Shown: one piece after another, positions 1 through 5,236 of the stretch
Layout: every line of letters starts with the position of its first letter
Numbering within the stretch: the first letter of the stretch is position 1
Assembly (NCBI GenBank): GCA_003131665.1
Contig: PKWA01000043.1
Span: 1-5,236 of the forward strand
Direction of reading: 5' to 3'
Length of the DNA stretch: 5,236 nucleotides
Origin: Acidimicrobiaceae bacterium
GTDB lineage: Bacteria > Actinomycetota > Acidimicrobiia > Acidimicrobiales > RAAP-2
Program-made: the position numbers and the translations under genes
The notes under the pieces: generated by a model
Databases searched by the model: none
What the model was told of the DNA's origin: nothing
The model's input: only the letters and a program-made list of their open reading frames with translations

Positions 1-696
1 CCGTCGATCACCCGTGACGTCTCGGGTGAGGGTGTCCAGCAGGCCCTGCTCAAGATCCTCGAAGGCACGACCGCCTCGGTACCTCCCCAGGGTGGCCGTA
101 AGCACCCCCATCAGGAATTCATCCAGATCGACACCACCAACATCCTCTTCCTCTGCGGTGGGGCCTTTGCCGGTGTGGACAAGATCATCGAGAGCCGGAT
201 TGGCCGCAAGGGAATCGGCTTCCGCGCCGAGGTGCGACGCACGACCGAGCCCCGGGACTCCGAAGTGCTCCGACACGTGCTGCCCGAAGACCTCATCAAG
301 TTCGGGCTCATACCCGAGTTCATCGGTCGTCTCCCGGTCGTCGGTGCCGTCTCCAGTCTCGACAAGGAGGCGCTCGTCCGTATTCTGGTGGAGCCCAAGA
401 ACGCGCTGGTCAAGCAGTACAAGCGGGTGTTCGAGCTCGACGGGGTTGAACTCGTTCTCGGCGACGACGCCCTGGAGGCGGTGGCCGAGCAGGCCCTGCT
501 GCGGGGCACGGGCGCACGAGGCCTGCGGGCCATTCTCGAAGAGGTTCTCCTGGAGGTCATGTACGACCTGCCGAGCCGGACCGACATCGGTCGGTGCGTG
601 ATCGACCGTGCCGTCGTTCTCGACCGTGTGTCGCCCACACTCATTCCGCAGGGCGAGCCGGCCAAGACGGTGCGCACACGTCGAGCTGCTTCCTGA
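1..696 (+). CDS. clpX: ClpX, ATP-dependent unfoldase subunit of the ClpXP protease (3' part, 5' end outside window)
   Basis: ClpX is a hexameric AAA+ unfoldase in the cytoplasm that recognises tagged proteins, unfolds them and threads them into the ClpP peptidase. The reading frame is open from base 1 and gives 231 residues to the TGA at 694-696, roughly the C-terminal half of a protein of about 425 residues; the zinc-binding domain and Walker A lie upstream. Seen in order (window residues): RDVSGEG in the pore-2 region (5-11), the RKH substrate loop (33-35), a segment ending [11 protein letters not shown] that should include sensor 1 (47-58), the IGF loop that docks on ClpP (72-74), the arginine finger in EFIGR (R110) and the sensor-2 arginine in GARGLR (R173). 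The C-terminal tail is short and basic (RTRRAAS). All key residues in this half are present, so it should be functional. The next gene, folC, starts 15 bases after the stop in the same frame. Identification is secure; roles of motifs are from known ClpX structures. Confidence 0.97.
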   Translation, partial: PSITRDVSGEGVQQALLKILEGTTASVPPQGGRKHPHQEFIQIDTTNILFLCGGAFAGVDKIIESRIGRKGIGFRAEVRRTTEPRDSEVLRHVLPEDLIKFGLIPEFIGRLPVVGAVSSLDKEALVRILVEPKNALVKQYKRVFELDGVELVLGDDALEAVAEQALLRGTGARGLRAILEEVLLEVMYDLPSRTDIGRCVIDRAVVLDRVSPTLIPQGEPAKTVRTRRAAS

Positions 697-700
697 CCCA

Positions 701-704
701 GAGG
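701..704 (+). promoter_or_regulatory. Ribosome binding site of folC
   Basis: GAGG lies 7 bases before the TTG at 712, a normal Shine-Dalgarno spacing. It supports this rare start codon: the frame is closed by the clpX TGA at 694-696, and the only GTG nearby (757) would cut into the conserved N-terminal segment. Confidence 0.6.
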
Positions 705-711
705 TCTGGCG

Positions 712-2058
712 TTGGAGGGCCGTCGTGCCGACACCGATGCGCGTCGGGACGAAGCCGTGGGATGGCTCGACGACCATACGAACTACGAGCTGGCCATGCC
801 CACGCGGTTGGGAGCTCCGACGCTCGAACGCATCACTGCTCTGTGTCGCCTGCTCGGCGATCCCGAACGCGCCTGCCCGGTCATCCACATCACGGGCACG
901 AACGGCAAAGGTTCGACGACCACCCTGACCAGCGCGTTGCTCCGCTCGACGGGTCTGAGGGTCGGAACGTTCACTAGCCCCGATCTGCATGCGGTCAATG
1001 AGCGAATCGCCGTGAACGGCACGGCGATTGACGATCCGTCACTTATTGCGGTGCTCGAGCGGCTGTCCGACGTAGAGACGGTCACCGGCATAACGCTCAC
1101 GCGCTTCGAGTTGCTCACGGTAGCGGCGCTACTGCACTTCTCCGATGAAGGGGTCGACGTGGCCGTGATCGAGGTGGGGATGGGCGGCACGTGGGACTCG
1201 ACCAACGTGATTGACTCCGACGTGGCCGTCCTGACCAATGTTGACTTGGATCACACGGCCGTCTTGGGTACGACCATCGGCGCGATCGCCAGTGACAAAG
1301 TGGGAATCTTTCGCCCCGACGGCGTCGCCATCGTCGCTACGACCAACGCCATCGTGGTCGAAATCGCCCAACGAAAGGCCGATGATCTCGGAACTACCTT
1401 GTGGCTGCTTGGGCGCGACTTCGAACTCGAAGAGAACGAACTGGCGATGGGCGGGCGAGCGATCACACTACGAACGCCCTACGACTTCTACGAAGAGATT
1501 CTGGTGTCGCTGCATGGAATACACCAAGGCGTGAACGCCGCCACGGCCATCACGGCCGCCGAGGCGTTTCTGGGACGGGCCCTGGGAGAAGCAGTCGTGG
1601 TCGCCACCATGGCCACAGCGGAGATGCCCGGTCGAATGGAGATCGTGGCGCGCAATCCATTGATCGTGGTCGACGGCGCCCACAATCCGGCCGGCGTGCG
1701 CGCGTTGGTGGCCACCTTGGACGGCGCCTTTGACGTGCGAGGTGAGCGGCGCTGCGTGCTGGGGATGCTGACCGGTCGAGACCTCAACGACATGGTCGCA
1801 CCGTTGGTGGGTGCCGGCTTTTGTGAGTTCCACTGTTGTGCTCCGCGCTCGCCGCGTGCCGTTCCCGTGGGAGAACTCAGCGCCGCGCTTCGTCAACATG
1901 GCGCGGTGGCCTTCGAACATCCCAACGCCAAGGCCGCCCTCGCGCACGCACGCGAACGTTCGACGGACGATGACCTTATCGTCGTCACCGGCAGTCTCTA
2001 CCTTGTGGCGGAAGTTCGTGGCGAGGTGTTGCACGTGGCGTCGCGACACGCGAGTTGA
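712..2058 (+). CDS. folC: Folylpolyglutamate synthase / dihydrofolate synthase (FolC, Mur ligase family)
   Basis: FolC uses ATP to add glutamate to dihydropteroate and/or to folates, keeping folate in the cell and usable by one-carbon enzymes. The 448-residue length is usual for the family. Visible motifs: N-terminal WLDDHTNYE (18-26), P-loop GTNGKGST (62-69), the SPDLHAVNER loop (from S89), EVGMGG followed by TWDSTN (154-165), DHTAVLG with H181, the lysine K196 in DKVGIFR that is carbamylated in known FolC structures, and DGAHNP (321-326), which opens the C-terminal domain. The order ATPase domain then Rossmann-like C-terminal domain is intact. The TTG start is chosen because of the GAGG upstream and the in-frame clpX stop just before it. 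It sits in the clpX-to-ndk run, probably co-transcribed with clpX. Sequence alone does not tell whether it performs one or both reactions; actinomycete FolC is often the only one, so a bifunctional enzyme is likely. Confidence 0.95.
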   Translation: MEGRRADTDARRDEAVGWLDDHTNYELAMPTRLGAPTLERITALCRLLGDPERACPVIHITGTNGKGSTTTLTSALLRSTGLRVGTFTSPDLHAVNERIAVNGTAIDDPSLIAVLERLSDVETVTGITLTRFELLTVAALLHFSDEGVDVAVIEVGMGGTWDSTNVIDSDVAVLTNVDLDHTAVLGTTIGAIASDKVGIFRPDGVAIVATTNAIVVEIAQRKADDLGTTLWLLGRDFELEENELAMGGRAITLRTPYDFYEEILVSLHGIHQGVNAATAITAAEAFLGRALGEAVVVATMATAEMPGRMEIVARNPLIVVDGAHNPAGVRALVATLDGAFDVRGERRCVLGMLTGRDLNDMVAPLVGAGFCEFHCCAPRSPRAVPVGELSAALRQHGAVAFEHPNAKAALAHARERSTDDDLIVVTGSLYLVAEVRGEVLHVASRHAS

Positions 2059-2064
2059 GACTGT

Positions 2065-2070
2065 TAGATT
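2065..2070 (+). promoter_or_regulatory. Candidate -10 box for a leaderless ndk transcript
   Basis: TAGATT fits the actinobacterial TANNNT -10 pattern and ends 7 bases before the GTG of ndk, so transcription would start at or next to the start codon. No Shine-Dalgarno-like purine run lies in the 19 bases between the folC stop and ndk, which fits leaderless translation. No convincing -35 was seen at 16-18 bases upstream, which is common in these bacteria. This is a pattern match only. Confidence 0.45.
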
Positions 2071-2077
2071 GCCTGGC

Positions 2078-2488
2078 GTGAAGAGAACGCTCGTAATCGT
2101 CAAGCCCGACGCGGTCGAGCGTGGACTGGTCGGCGAGGTGATCGCTCGTTTTGAGCAGCGCCAATTGCGAGTGGCGGCGGCGCAGTTTCGACTGATTGAT
2201 GTCGCCACCGCGAAACGTCACTACGCCGAACACGAGGGCAAACCCTTCTTCGATTCAGTGGTGACGATGCTGACTCGAAGTCCGGCGATGGTCTTGGTCG
2301 TCGAGGGGCCGGGTGAAACGTGGAAGGTTGTTCGAACGATGATCGGCGCGACCGACCCGAGCGAGGCGGCGCCGGGGACCATTCGCGGTGACCTGGCTAT
2401 AGATATGTCGCAAAACGTAATTCACGGTTCGGACTCGGCCGATTCGGCGCAACGTGAAATCGCTATCTTCTTTCCAGACTTGGCATAA
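2078..2488 (+). CDS. ndk: Nucleoside diphosphate kinase
   Basis: Ndk moves the gamma phosphate from ATP to other nucleoside diphosphates through a phospho-histidine intermediate, balancing NTP and dNTP pools in the cytoplasm. The product has 136 residues, the normal size. Seen: N-terminal KRTLVIVKPDAVERG with the conserved K9, EHEGKPFF (51-58), the nucleotide-binding stretch ATDPSEAAPGTIRGD (91-105), and the active-site signature NVIHGSDS with catalytic H116. The GTG at 2078 gives the exact family N-terminus; a TTG three codons upstream (2069) is in frame but would overlap the putative -10 box and adds nonconserved residues. The gene begins 19 bases after folC. In several actinomycetes a small membrane protein gene lies between folC and ndk; here there is no room for one. 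Identification is secure. Confidence 0.97.
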   Translation: MKRTLVIVKPDAVERGLVGEVIARFEQRQLRVAAAQFRLIDVATAKRHYAEHEGKPFFDSVVTMLTRSPAMVLVVEGPGETWKVVRTMIGATDPSEAAPGTIRGDLAIDMSQNVIHGSDSADSAQREIAIFFPDLA

Positions 2489-2522
2489 CGCTCTCCACTG
2501 GTTCGTCGGGGCGGTCTTGGCC

Positions 2523-2528
2523 TAACCT
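2523..2528 (+). promoter_or_regulatory. Possible -10 box of an mreB promoter
   Basis: TAACCT matches TANNNT and lies in the 84-base gap between ndk and mreB, the largest noncoding stretch here. A start a few bases downstream would give a leader of roughly 35-45 bases that includes the mreB ribosome binding site. The -35 region (about 2500-2507, GGTTCGTC) is a poor match to TTGACA. The gap shows no clear terminator hairpin after ndk, so readthrough into mreB is also possible. Confidence 0.3.
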
Positions 2529-2561
2529 TGAGAGAAAGCGTGCGGCATCCCGCGCCTCAAT

Positions 2562-2567
2562 AGAGGG
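2562..2567 (+). promoter_or_regulatory. Ribosome binding site of mreB
   Basis: AGAGGG is placed 5 bases before the ATG at 2573 and is the clearest Shine-Dalgarno in the window. It fixes the mreB start over the in-frame ATG at 2609. By contrast mreC, mreD and pbp2 have weak or no such sites and seem to rely on coupling to this entry point. Confidence 0.7.
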
Positions 2568-2572
2568 AATCT

Positions 2573-3604
2573 ATGGTTGATGGTCGTTTTTCACTGTTGG
2601 GCCGTGACATGGCGGTGGACCTGGGTACTGCGAACACGTTGGTGTACGTTCGCGGACGCGGCATCGTACTGAACGAGCCTTCGGTGGTGGCCGTTGACGT
2701 CAAAGACGGCAAGCCCTTGGCGGTGGGTGCGGAGGCCAAACGGATGATTGGGCGCACCCCCAGCAATATTCAAGCCATTCGTCCGCTCAAAGATGGCGTG
2801 ATCGCGGACTTCGAAATATGCGAAAAGATGTTGCGCTACTTCATCCACCGCGTCCACCAACGCCGCTTCGCCAAGCCCCGCATGGTCATCTGTGTACCTT
2901 CAGGAATTACCGGCGTTGAGCAACGCGCGGTCATGGAGGCTGCGGAGTTCGCGGGCGCGCGCAAGGCGTACATCATCGAAGAGCCGATGGCGGCCGCGAT
3001 TGGTGCCGGCCTGCCCATTCATGAGCCGACCGGCAACATGGTCGTCGACATCGGCGGGGGCACGACCGAAGTCGCCGTCATCTCTCTTGGGGGCATCGTG
3101 ACGAGCCAGTCCATTCGCGTCGGCGGCGATGAACTCGACGAAGCCCTCGTCGCCTACGTCAAAAAAGAGTTCCAGTTGGCTCTCGGTGAGAGAACCGCCG
3201 AAGAGATCAAGATTCAACTGGGGTCGGCCTTTCCGCTCGAGCAAGAGCTTCGCGCCGAGATTCGCGGGCGAGACCTGGTCACCGGGCTTCCCAAGACTGT
3301 CGTCATCTCCACGGAACAGATTCGCCAGGCTATTGAAGAGCCGGTCCAAGCCATCGTTGACGCCGTCAAGGTCACGTTGGACCGCACACCACCCGAACTT
3401 TCCTCGGACCTCATGGAGCAGGGAATTGTCATCGCTGGTGGCGGGGCCCTCTTGGCGGGCATGGCGGCTCGACTGGAGTACGAGACCAACATGCCGATCA
3501 TTGTGGCGAACGACCCATTGAACTGTGTAGCACTCGGCAGTGGAATGTGCCTCGAAGAACTCGACGTCTTCGCGCGCATGTTGAAGACCAGTCCTTCGCG
3601 TTAG
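2573..3604 (+). CDS. mreB: MreB, actin-like rod-shape-determining protein
   Basis: MreB is a bacterial actin that polymerises with ATP into filaments on the inner face of the membrane and directs the lateral wall synthesis complex (MreCD, RodA, PBP2). The 343 residues match the family length. Seen: the phosphate-1 motif DLGTANT (16-22), IGRTPSNIQAIRPLKDG in domain I, the IEEPMAAAIGAG segment with E136/E137 near the catalytic position, phosphate-2 DIGGGTTE (159-166), and the adenosine motif GIVIAGGGALLAGM (284-297). The N-terminus GRDMAVDLGTANT is typical of MreB itself rather than of the related Mbl or DnaK/FtsA. The ATG at 2573 has a strong ribosome binding site. It heads the mreBCD-pbp2 cluster, and its TAG stop is 3 bases before mreC. 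Nothing is missing or odd in the protein. Identification is secure. Confidence 0.97.
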   Translation: MVDGRFSLLGRDMAVDLGTANTLVYVRGRGIVLNEPSVVAVDVKDGKPLAVGAEAKRMIGRTPSNIQAIRPLKDGVIADFEICEKMLRYFIHRVHQRRFAKPRMVICVPSGITGVEQRAVMEAAEFAGARKAYIIEEPMAAAIGAGLPIHEPTGNMVVDIGGGTTEVAVISLGGIVTSQSIRVGGDELDEALVAYVKKEFQLALGERTAEEIKIQLGSAFPLEQELRAEIRGRDLVTGLPKTVVISTEQIRQAIEEPVQAIVDAVKVTLDRTPPELSSDLMEQGIVIAGGGALLAGMAARLEYETNMPIIVANDPLNCVALGSGMCLEELDVFARMLKTSPSR

Positions 3605-3607
3605 CGC

Positions 3608-4426
3608 GTGGCCACCGATCGTTCGCGGCGTCGAACGTGGACGTTCGGGGTGGCAGTTCTGGCCACCATTCTCATTCTCTATCTCACCACCGGTGTCGCC
3701 TCGGGTCTTCGTGGGGGCGCCAACATTGTGGTCACGCCCTTTAGTTGGGCGGTCAACACCATTGCCCGCCCGATTGGCCACCTCTTGGCGGGCACCATTA
3801 ACTACAGCGACGTCGTGGCCCAGAACGAAAAGTTGCGCTACCAGCTCGGACGCGCCGAAGAACGCGCCAACGAAGCGTGGGCCTTTTCTCGTCAGCTCGA
3901 GCAGCTGACGAACCAACTCGACCTGCCCTTCGTCGGGGCGCTCCCTACGGTGATGGCCCAGGTCACGACGGTCTCACCGACCAATTTTGCCGCCACCGTG
4001 GGCATCTCGAAGGGTCGTGACAGCGGTGTGTTGGTGGGCATGCCGGTCGTGGCAAACGGTGGCCTGGTGGGTCGGGTCATCGCCACGACGGCGAGCGGCT
4101 CGACCATTCAATTGATCACCGACACCAACTCCTCGGTTGGCGTCACTTTCAAAGCGGGAAAGACGAACCTCGTCGTGTCGGGACGCGGACCGAACAACGG
4201 TCTGGGCGCCACGTCGGTCCCGCTCGGCACCGCCATCGCGCCCGGTACGAAACTCTCCACTGACGGACTGAACGGTGGTCTCTATCCGGCGGGGTTGCCG
4301 GTCGCGTCGGTGAAGACCGTGACCCTAACTCCGGGCGCGGCGAGTTACAACCTGACACTCAAACCGGCCGCCGACCTTCGACACCTGTCGTACCTCGACG
4401 TGGTGCTCTGGGAACCGGCTGCGTGA
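3608..4426 (+). CDS. mreC: MreC, rod-shape-determining membrane protein
   Basis: MreC is a single-pass membrane protein whose outer part self-associates and binds and activates PBP2 in the elongasome. The 272-residue product has a short basic cytoplasmic end (RSRRR, 5-9), one membrane segment at about 11-34, a predicted coiled coil at about 68-106 (heptad-like QNEKL through QLEQLTNQL), and the two beta-barrel domains of the family: VGISKGRDSGVLVGMPV followed by NGGLVGRV (150-157), LITDTNSSVGV, and near the end the LSTDGLNGGLYPAGLPVASV stretch. The GTG at 3608 is the first possible start, since the mreB TAG is in the same frame 3 bases upstream. No Shine-Dalgarno is visible before it, so translation is probably coupled to mreB. 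The stop overlaps the mreD start. A 9-bp inverted repeat lies in the coiled-coil coding part. Identification is secure by motifs and position. Confidence 0.94.
   Translation: MATDRSRRRTWTFGVAVLATILILYLTTGVASGLRGGANIVVTPFSWAVNTIARPIGHLLAGTINYSDVVAQNEKLRYQLGRAEERANEAWAFSRQLEQLTNQLDLPFVGALPTVMAQVTTVSPTNFAATVGISKGRDSGVLVGMPVVANGGLVGRVIATTASGSTIQLITDTNSSVGVTFKAGKTNLVVSGRGPNNGLGATSVPLGTAIAPGTKLSTDGLNGGLYPAGLPVASVKTVTLTPGAASYNLTLKPAADLRHLSYLDVVLWEPAA
3889..3911. repeat. Perfect inverted repeat (9-bp arms, 5-base loop) inside mreC
   Basis: TCGTCAGCT (3889-3897) is the exact reverse complement of AGCTGACGA (3903-3911), with the loop CGAGC between them. It would form a stable mRNA hairpin but has no T tract after it, so it does not look like an intrinsic terminator. 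It encodes the SRQLEQLT part of the coiled coil, where repeated Q-L codons (CAGCTC, CAGCTG) partly account for the symmetry. Confidence 0.6.
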
Positions 4427-4932
4427 GACGCGTTCTCCTACCAGCAACGCTGGTCACGCTGCTCCTGGTTGCCATCCAACTCTCGATTTTCTCGGGGCTC
4501 CGCTTCGCCGGCGTCGTGGTGATGATCGTATGGCTCTGGCCTCTGGCGATGGGTCTTGCCGGACTGACCGCGCTGTCGCTGTGGTGCGCGTTGGTGGCGG
4601 GTGTCTTCTTCGACACGCACGCCACCACGCCCTTTGGTCTCACCGCACTCGTGGCTGTACTCCTGGCGTACGGGGCGTCGCGCCTGGGCCGTGAAGGCGT
4701 CGGCGACCTCGACTCCGCGGCGTGGTGGGTCACGCCGCTCCTCGCCGCCACGGCGGGGTTCTTCGCGCCGTTGCTGTTCGTCGGTGCCAGCTTTCTTACG
4801 TTCAACTTTTCGCTGTGGCGTGACAGCCTCTTGGCCGCGATGGTGGTGAACGCCTTGGCGTTCTTCGTGTTGGCTCGTCCGATGGCGCACCTGGCGCGCT
4901 GGGTGGGCACGCTCGGCGGATCGCGACGATGA
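4423..4932 (+). CDS. mreD: MreD, rod-shape-determining integral membrane protein
   Basis: MreD is a small multi-pass membrane protein that works with MreC in the elongasome; its exact activity is unsettled. The product is 169 residues, usual for the family, and very hydrophobic, with about five or six membrane segments (roughly 4-23, 28-46, 47-63, 70-86, 101-126, 135-155). The family signature is visible as AGVFFDTHATTPFGL, with D64 and the PFG at 70-72, matching the G..xD....TPxGL pattern. The basic ends (RR at 2-3, SRR at the C-terminus) bracket the membrane part. The GTG start overlaps the mreC stop by 4 bases (GTGA) and a weak GGGA lies 9 bases upstream, pointing to coupled translation. 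Its own stop overlaps the next start in the same way (ATGA). Sequence conservation in MreD is low, so the call rests on the signature, topology and position. Confidence 0.9.
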   Translation: MRRVLLPATLVTLLLVAIQLSIFSGLRFAGVVVMIVWLWPLAMGLAGLTALSLWCALVAGVFFDTHATTPFGLTALVAVLLAYGASRLGREGVGDLDSAAWWVTPLLAATAGFFAPLLFVGASFLTFNFSLWRDSLLAAMVVNALAFFVLARPMAHLARWVGTLGGSRR

Positions 4933-5236
4933 AGAGTTCGTGGCGTGATCGCCCGAGCGGCTCGTGGTTCTCGCGACTGTGGCGGCCCTGGGTCTCGCTG
5001 CACCCCTTTCGCGGGCGGGGCCGTACGATCAACGAACCCAAGCCCGTGGGCCTCCGCGATCTCATGGCGTCGCCGGATGAAGTGCGATCGCGCCCAGAAC
5101 GCCGCTGGCTCGTTATCGGCGGGTTCTTCGTCGTGCTTTTCGTGGCGTTGCTCGTACGACTTTTCTTCTTGCAGGTGATCGACTACAAGGCCTCGGTCGC
5201 GGCGGTCCAGTCGAACTCGCTTCGCACCACCACCAT
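4929..5236 (+). CDS. mrdA: Penicillin-binding protein 2 (MrdA type), N-terminal part, truncated by window end
   Basis: PBP2 is the class B transpeptidase that cross-links peptidoglycan during elongation, paired with RodA. Only 102 residues are in the window and there is no stop. The ATG at 4929 overlaps the mreD TGA (ATGA), with GGCGGA 8 bases upstream, so coupled translation is likely. Residues 1-59 are polar and rich in R, W and P; 60-82 form the membrane anchor (WLVIGGFFVVLFVALLVRLF); then FLQVIDYKASVAAVQSNSLR resembles the start of the family pedestal domain, usually followed by an RG-P motif outside the window. G/C-rich third positions continue from 4929, supporting coding of the extension. 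An in-frame ATG at 5064 would give the shorter N-terminus typical of many PBP2 proteins but lacks a ribosome binding site. The penicillin-binding domain is not visible, so the call rests on the anchor region and on gene order after mreBCD. Confidence 0.85.
   Translation, partial: MKSSWRDRPSGSWFSRLWRPWVSLHPFRGRGRTINEPKPVGLRDLMASPDEVRSRPERRWLVIGGFFVVLFVALLVRLFFLQVIDYKASVAAVQSNSLRTTT

Noticed and set aside
14..601. A 195-codon plus-strand frame overlapping clpX
   Set aside because: Out of frame with clpX, whose motifs run through the whole stretch; the alternative protein is a serine/arginine-rich composition artefact.
1183..1206. FolC has GGTWDSTN where E. coli FolC has GGRLDATN
   Set aside because: As I recall, a tryptophan at this place is common in actinomycete FolC, so it is a lineage trait and not a sign of altered function.
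1280..1287. The octamer GCGATCGC, seen here and again near 5084-5091, resembling the cyanobacterial HIP1 palindrome
   Set aside because: Only two copies were noticed, both in coding sequence; cyanobacterial genomes carry it far more densely, and the gene order points to Actinomycetota.
1468..2208. A 246-codon minus-strand open frame opposite folC and ndk
   Set aside because: Antisense shadow of two secure genes; the translation is low-complexity, rich in H, R, S and T, with no family signature.
2489..2530. Possible terminator after ndk (GGTT at 2500-2503 against AACC at 2524-2527)
   Set aside because: The stem is only 4 bp with a 20-base loop and there is no T tract.
2900..3916. A 338-codon open frame on the minus strand across the mreB/mreC junction
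   Set aside because: It lies wholly antisense to two well-conserved genes, shows no recognisable domain, and long open antisense frames are expected in GC-rich coding DNA.

Overview
The window is an ordinary, GC-rich chromosomal stretch carrying seven genes, all on the + strand and packed almost end to end. The order is clpX (3' part), folC, ndk, mreB, mreC, mreD, and the 5' end of a class B penicillin-binding protein of the PBP2/MrdA type. It suggests a member of the Actinomycetota. From established knowledge, clpX, folC, ndk and the mreBCD-pbp2 cluster lie in this relative order in Streptomyces. Other signs are the many GTG/TTG starts, the G/C preference at third codon positions, and a candidate leaderless gene. 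An mreB-bearing, high-GC, non-mycobacterial lineage fits; something like Acidimicrobiia is a guess that the sequence does not prove. I see no mobile element, CRISPR array, tRNA or rRNA, and no sign of recent transfer.

Layout: 1-696 is the C-terminal half of ClpX, the unfoldase of the ClpXP protease. At 712-2058 lies FolC (folylpolyglutamate/dihydrofolate synthase), starting 15 bases after the clpX stop. At 2078-2488 lies Ndk (nucleoside diphosphate kinase), which has no visible Shine-Dalgarno but a TANNNT box placed as expected for leaderless transcription. The only real gap (2489-2572, 84 bases) holds a possible promoter and a good ribosome binding site for mreB. From 2573 the elongasome genes follow: mreB, then mreC after 3 bases, then mreD overlapping mreC by 4 bases (GTGA), then pbp2 overlapping mreD by 4 bases (ATGA) and running off the end.

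Functionally there are two blocks. The first is housekeeping: protein quality control, folate polyglutamylation and NTP balancing. The second is the Rod/elongasome module. MreB forms filaments on the membrane, MreC and MreD form the membrane and periplasmic link, and PBP2 supplies the transpeptidase for lateral wall growth. A rodA gene would be expected just downstream.

I looked for a novel system and found none. The points worth a second look are modest: no valS between clpX and folC and no extra small gene between folC and ndk, the leaderless signal at ndk, a 9-bp perfect hairpin inside mreC, the mreB/mreC junction (same frame, no Shine-Dalgarno, only TAG plus one codon between them), and a long cytoplasmic N-terminal extension on PBP2.
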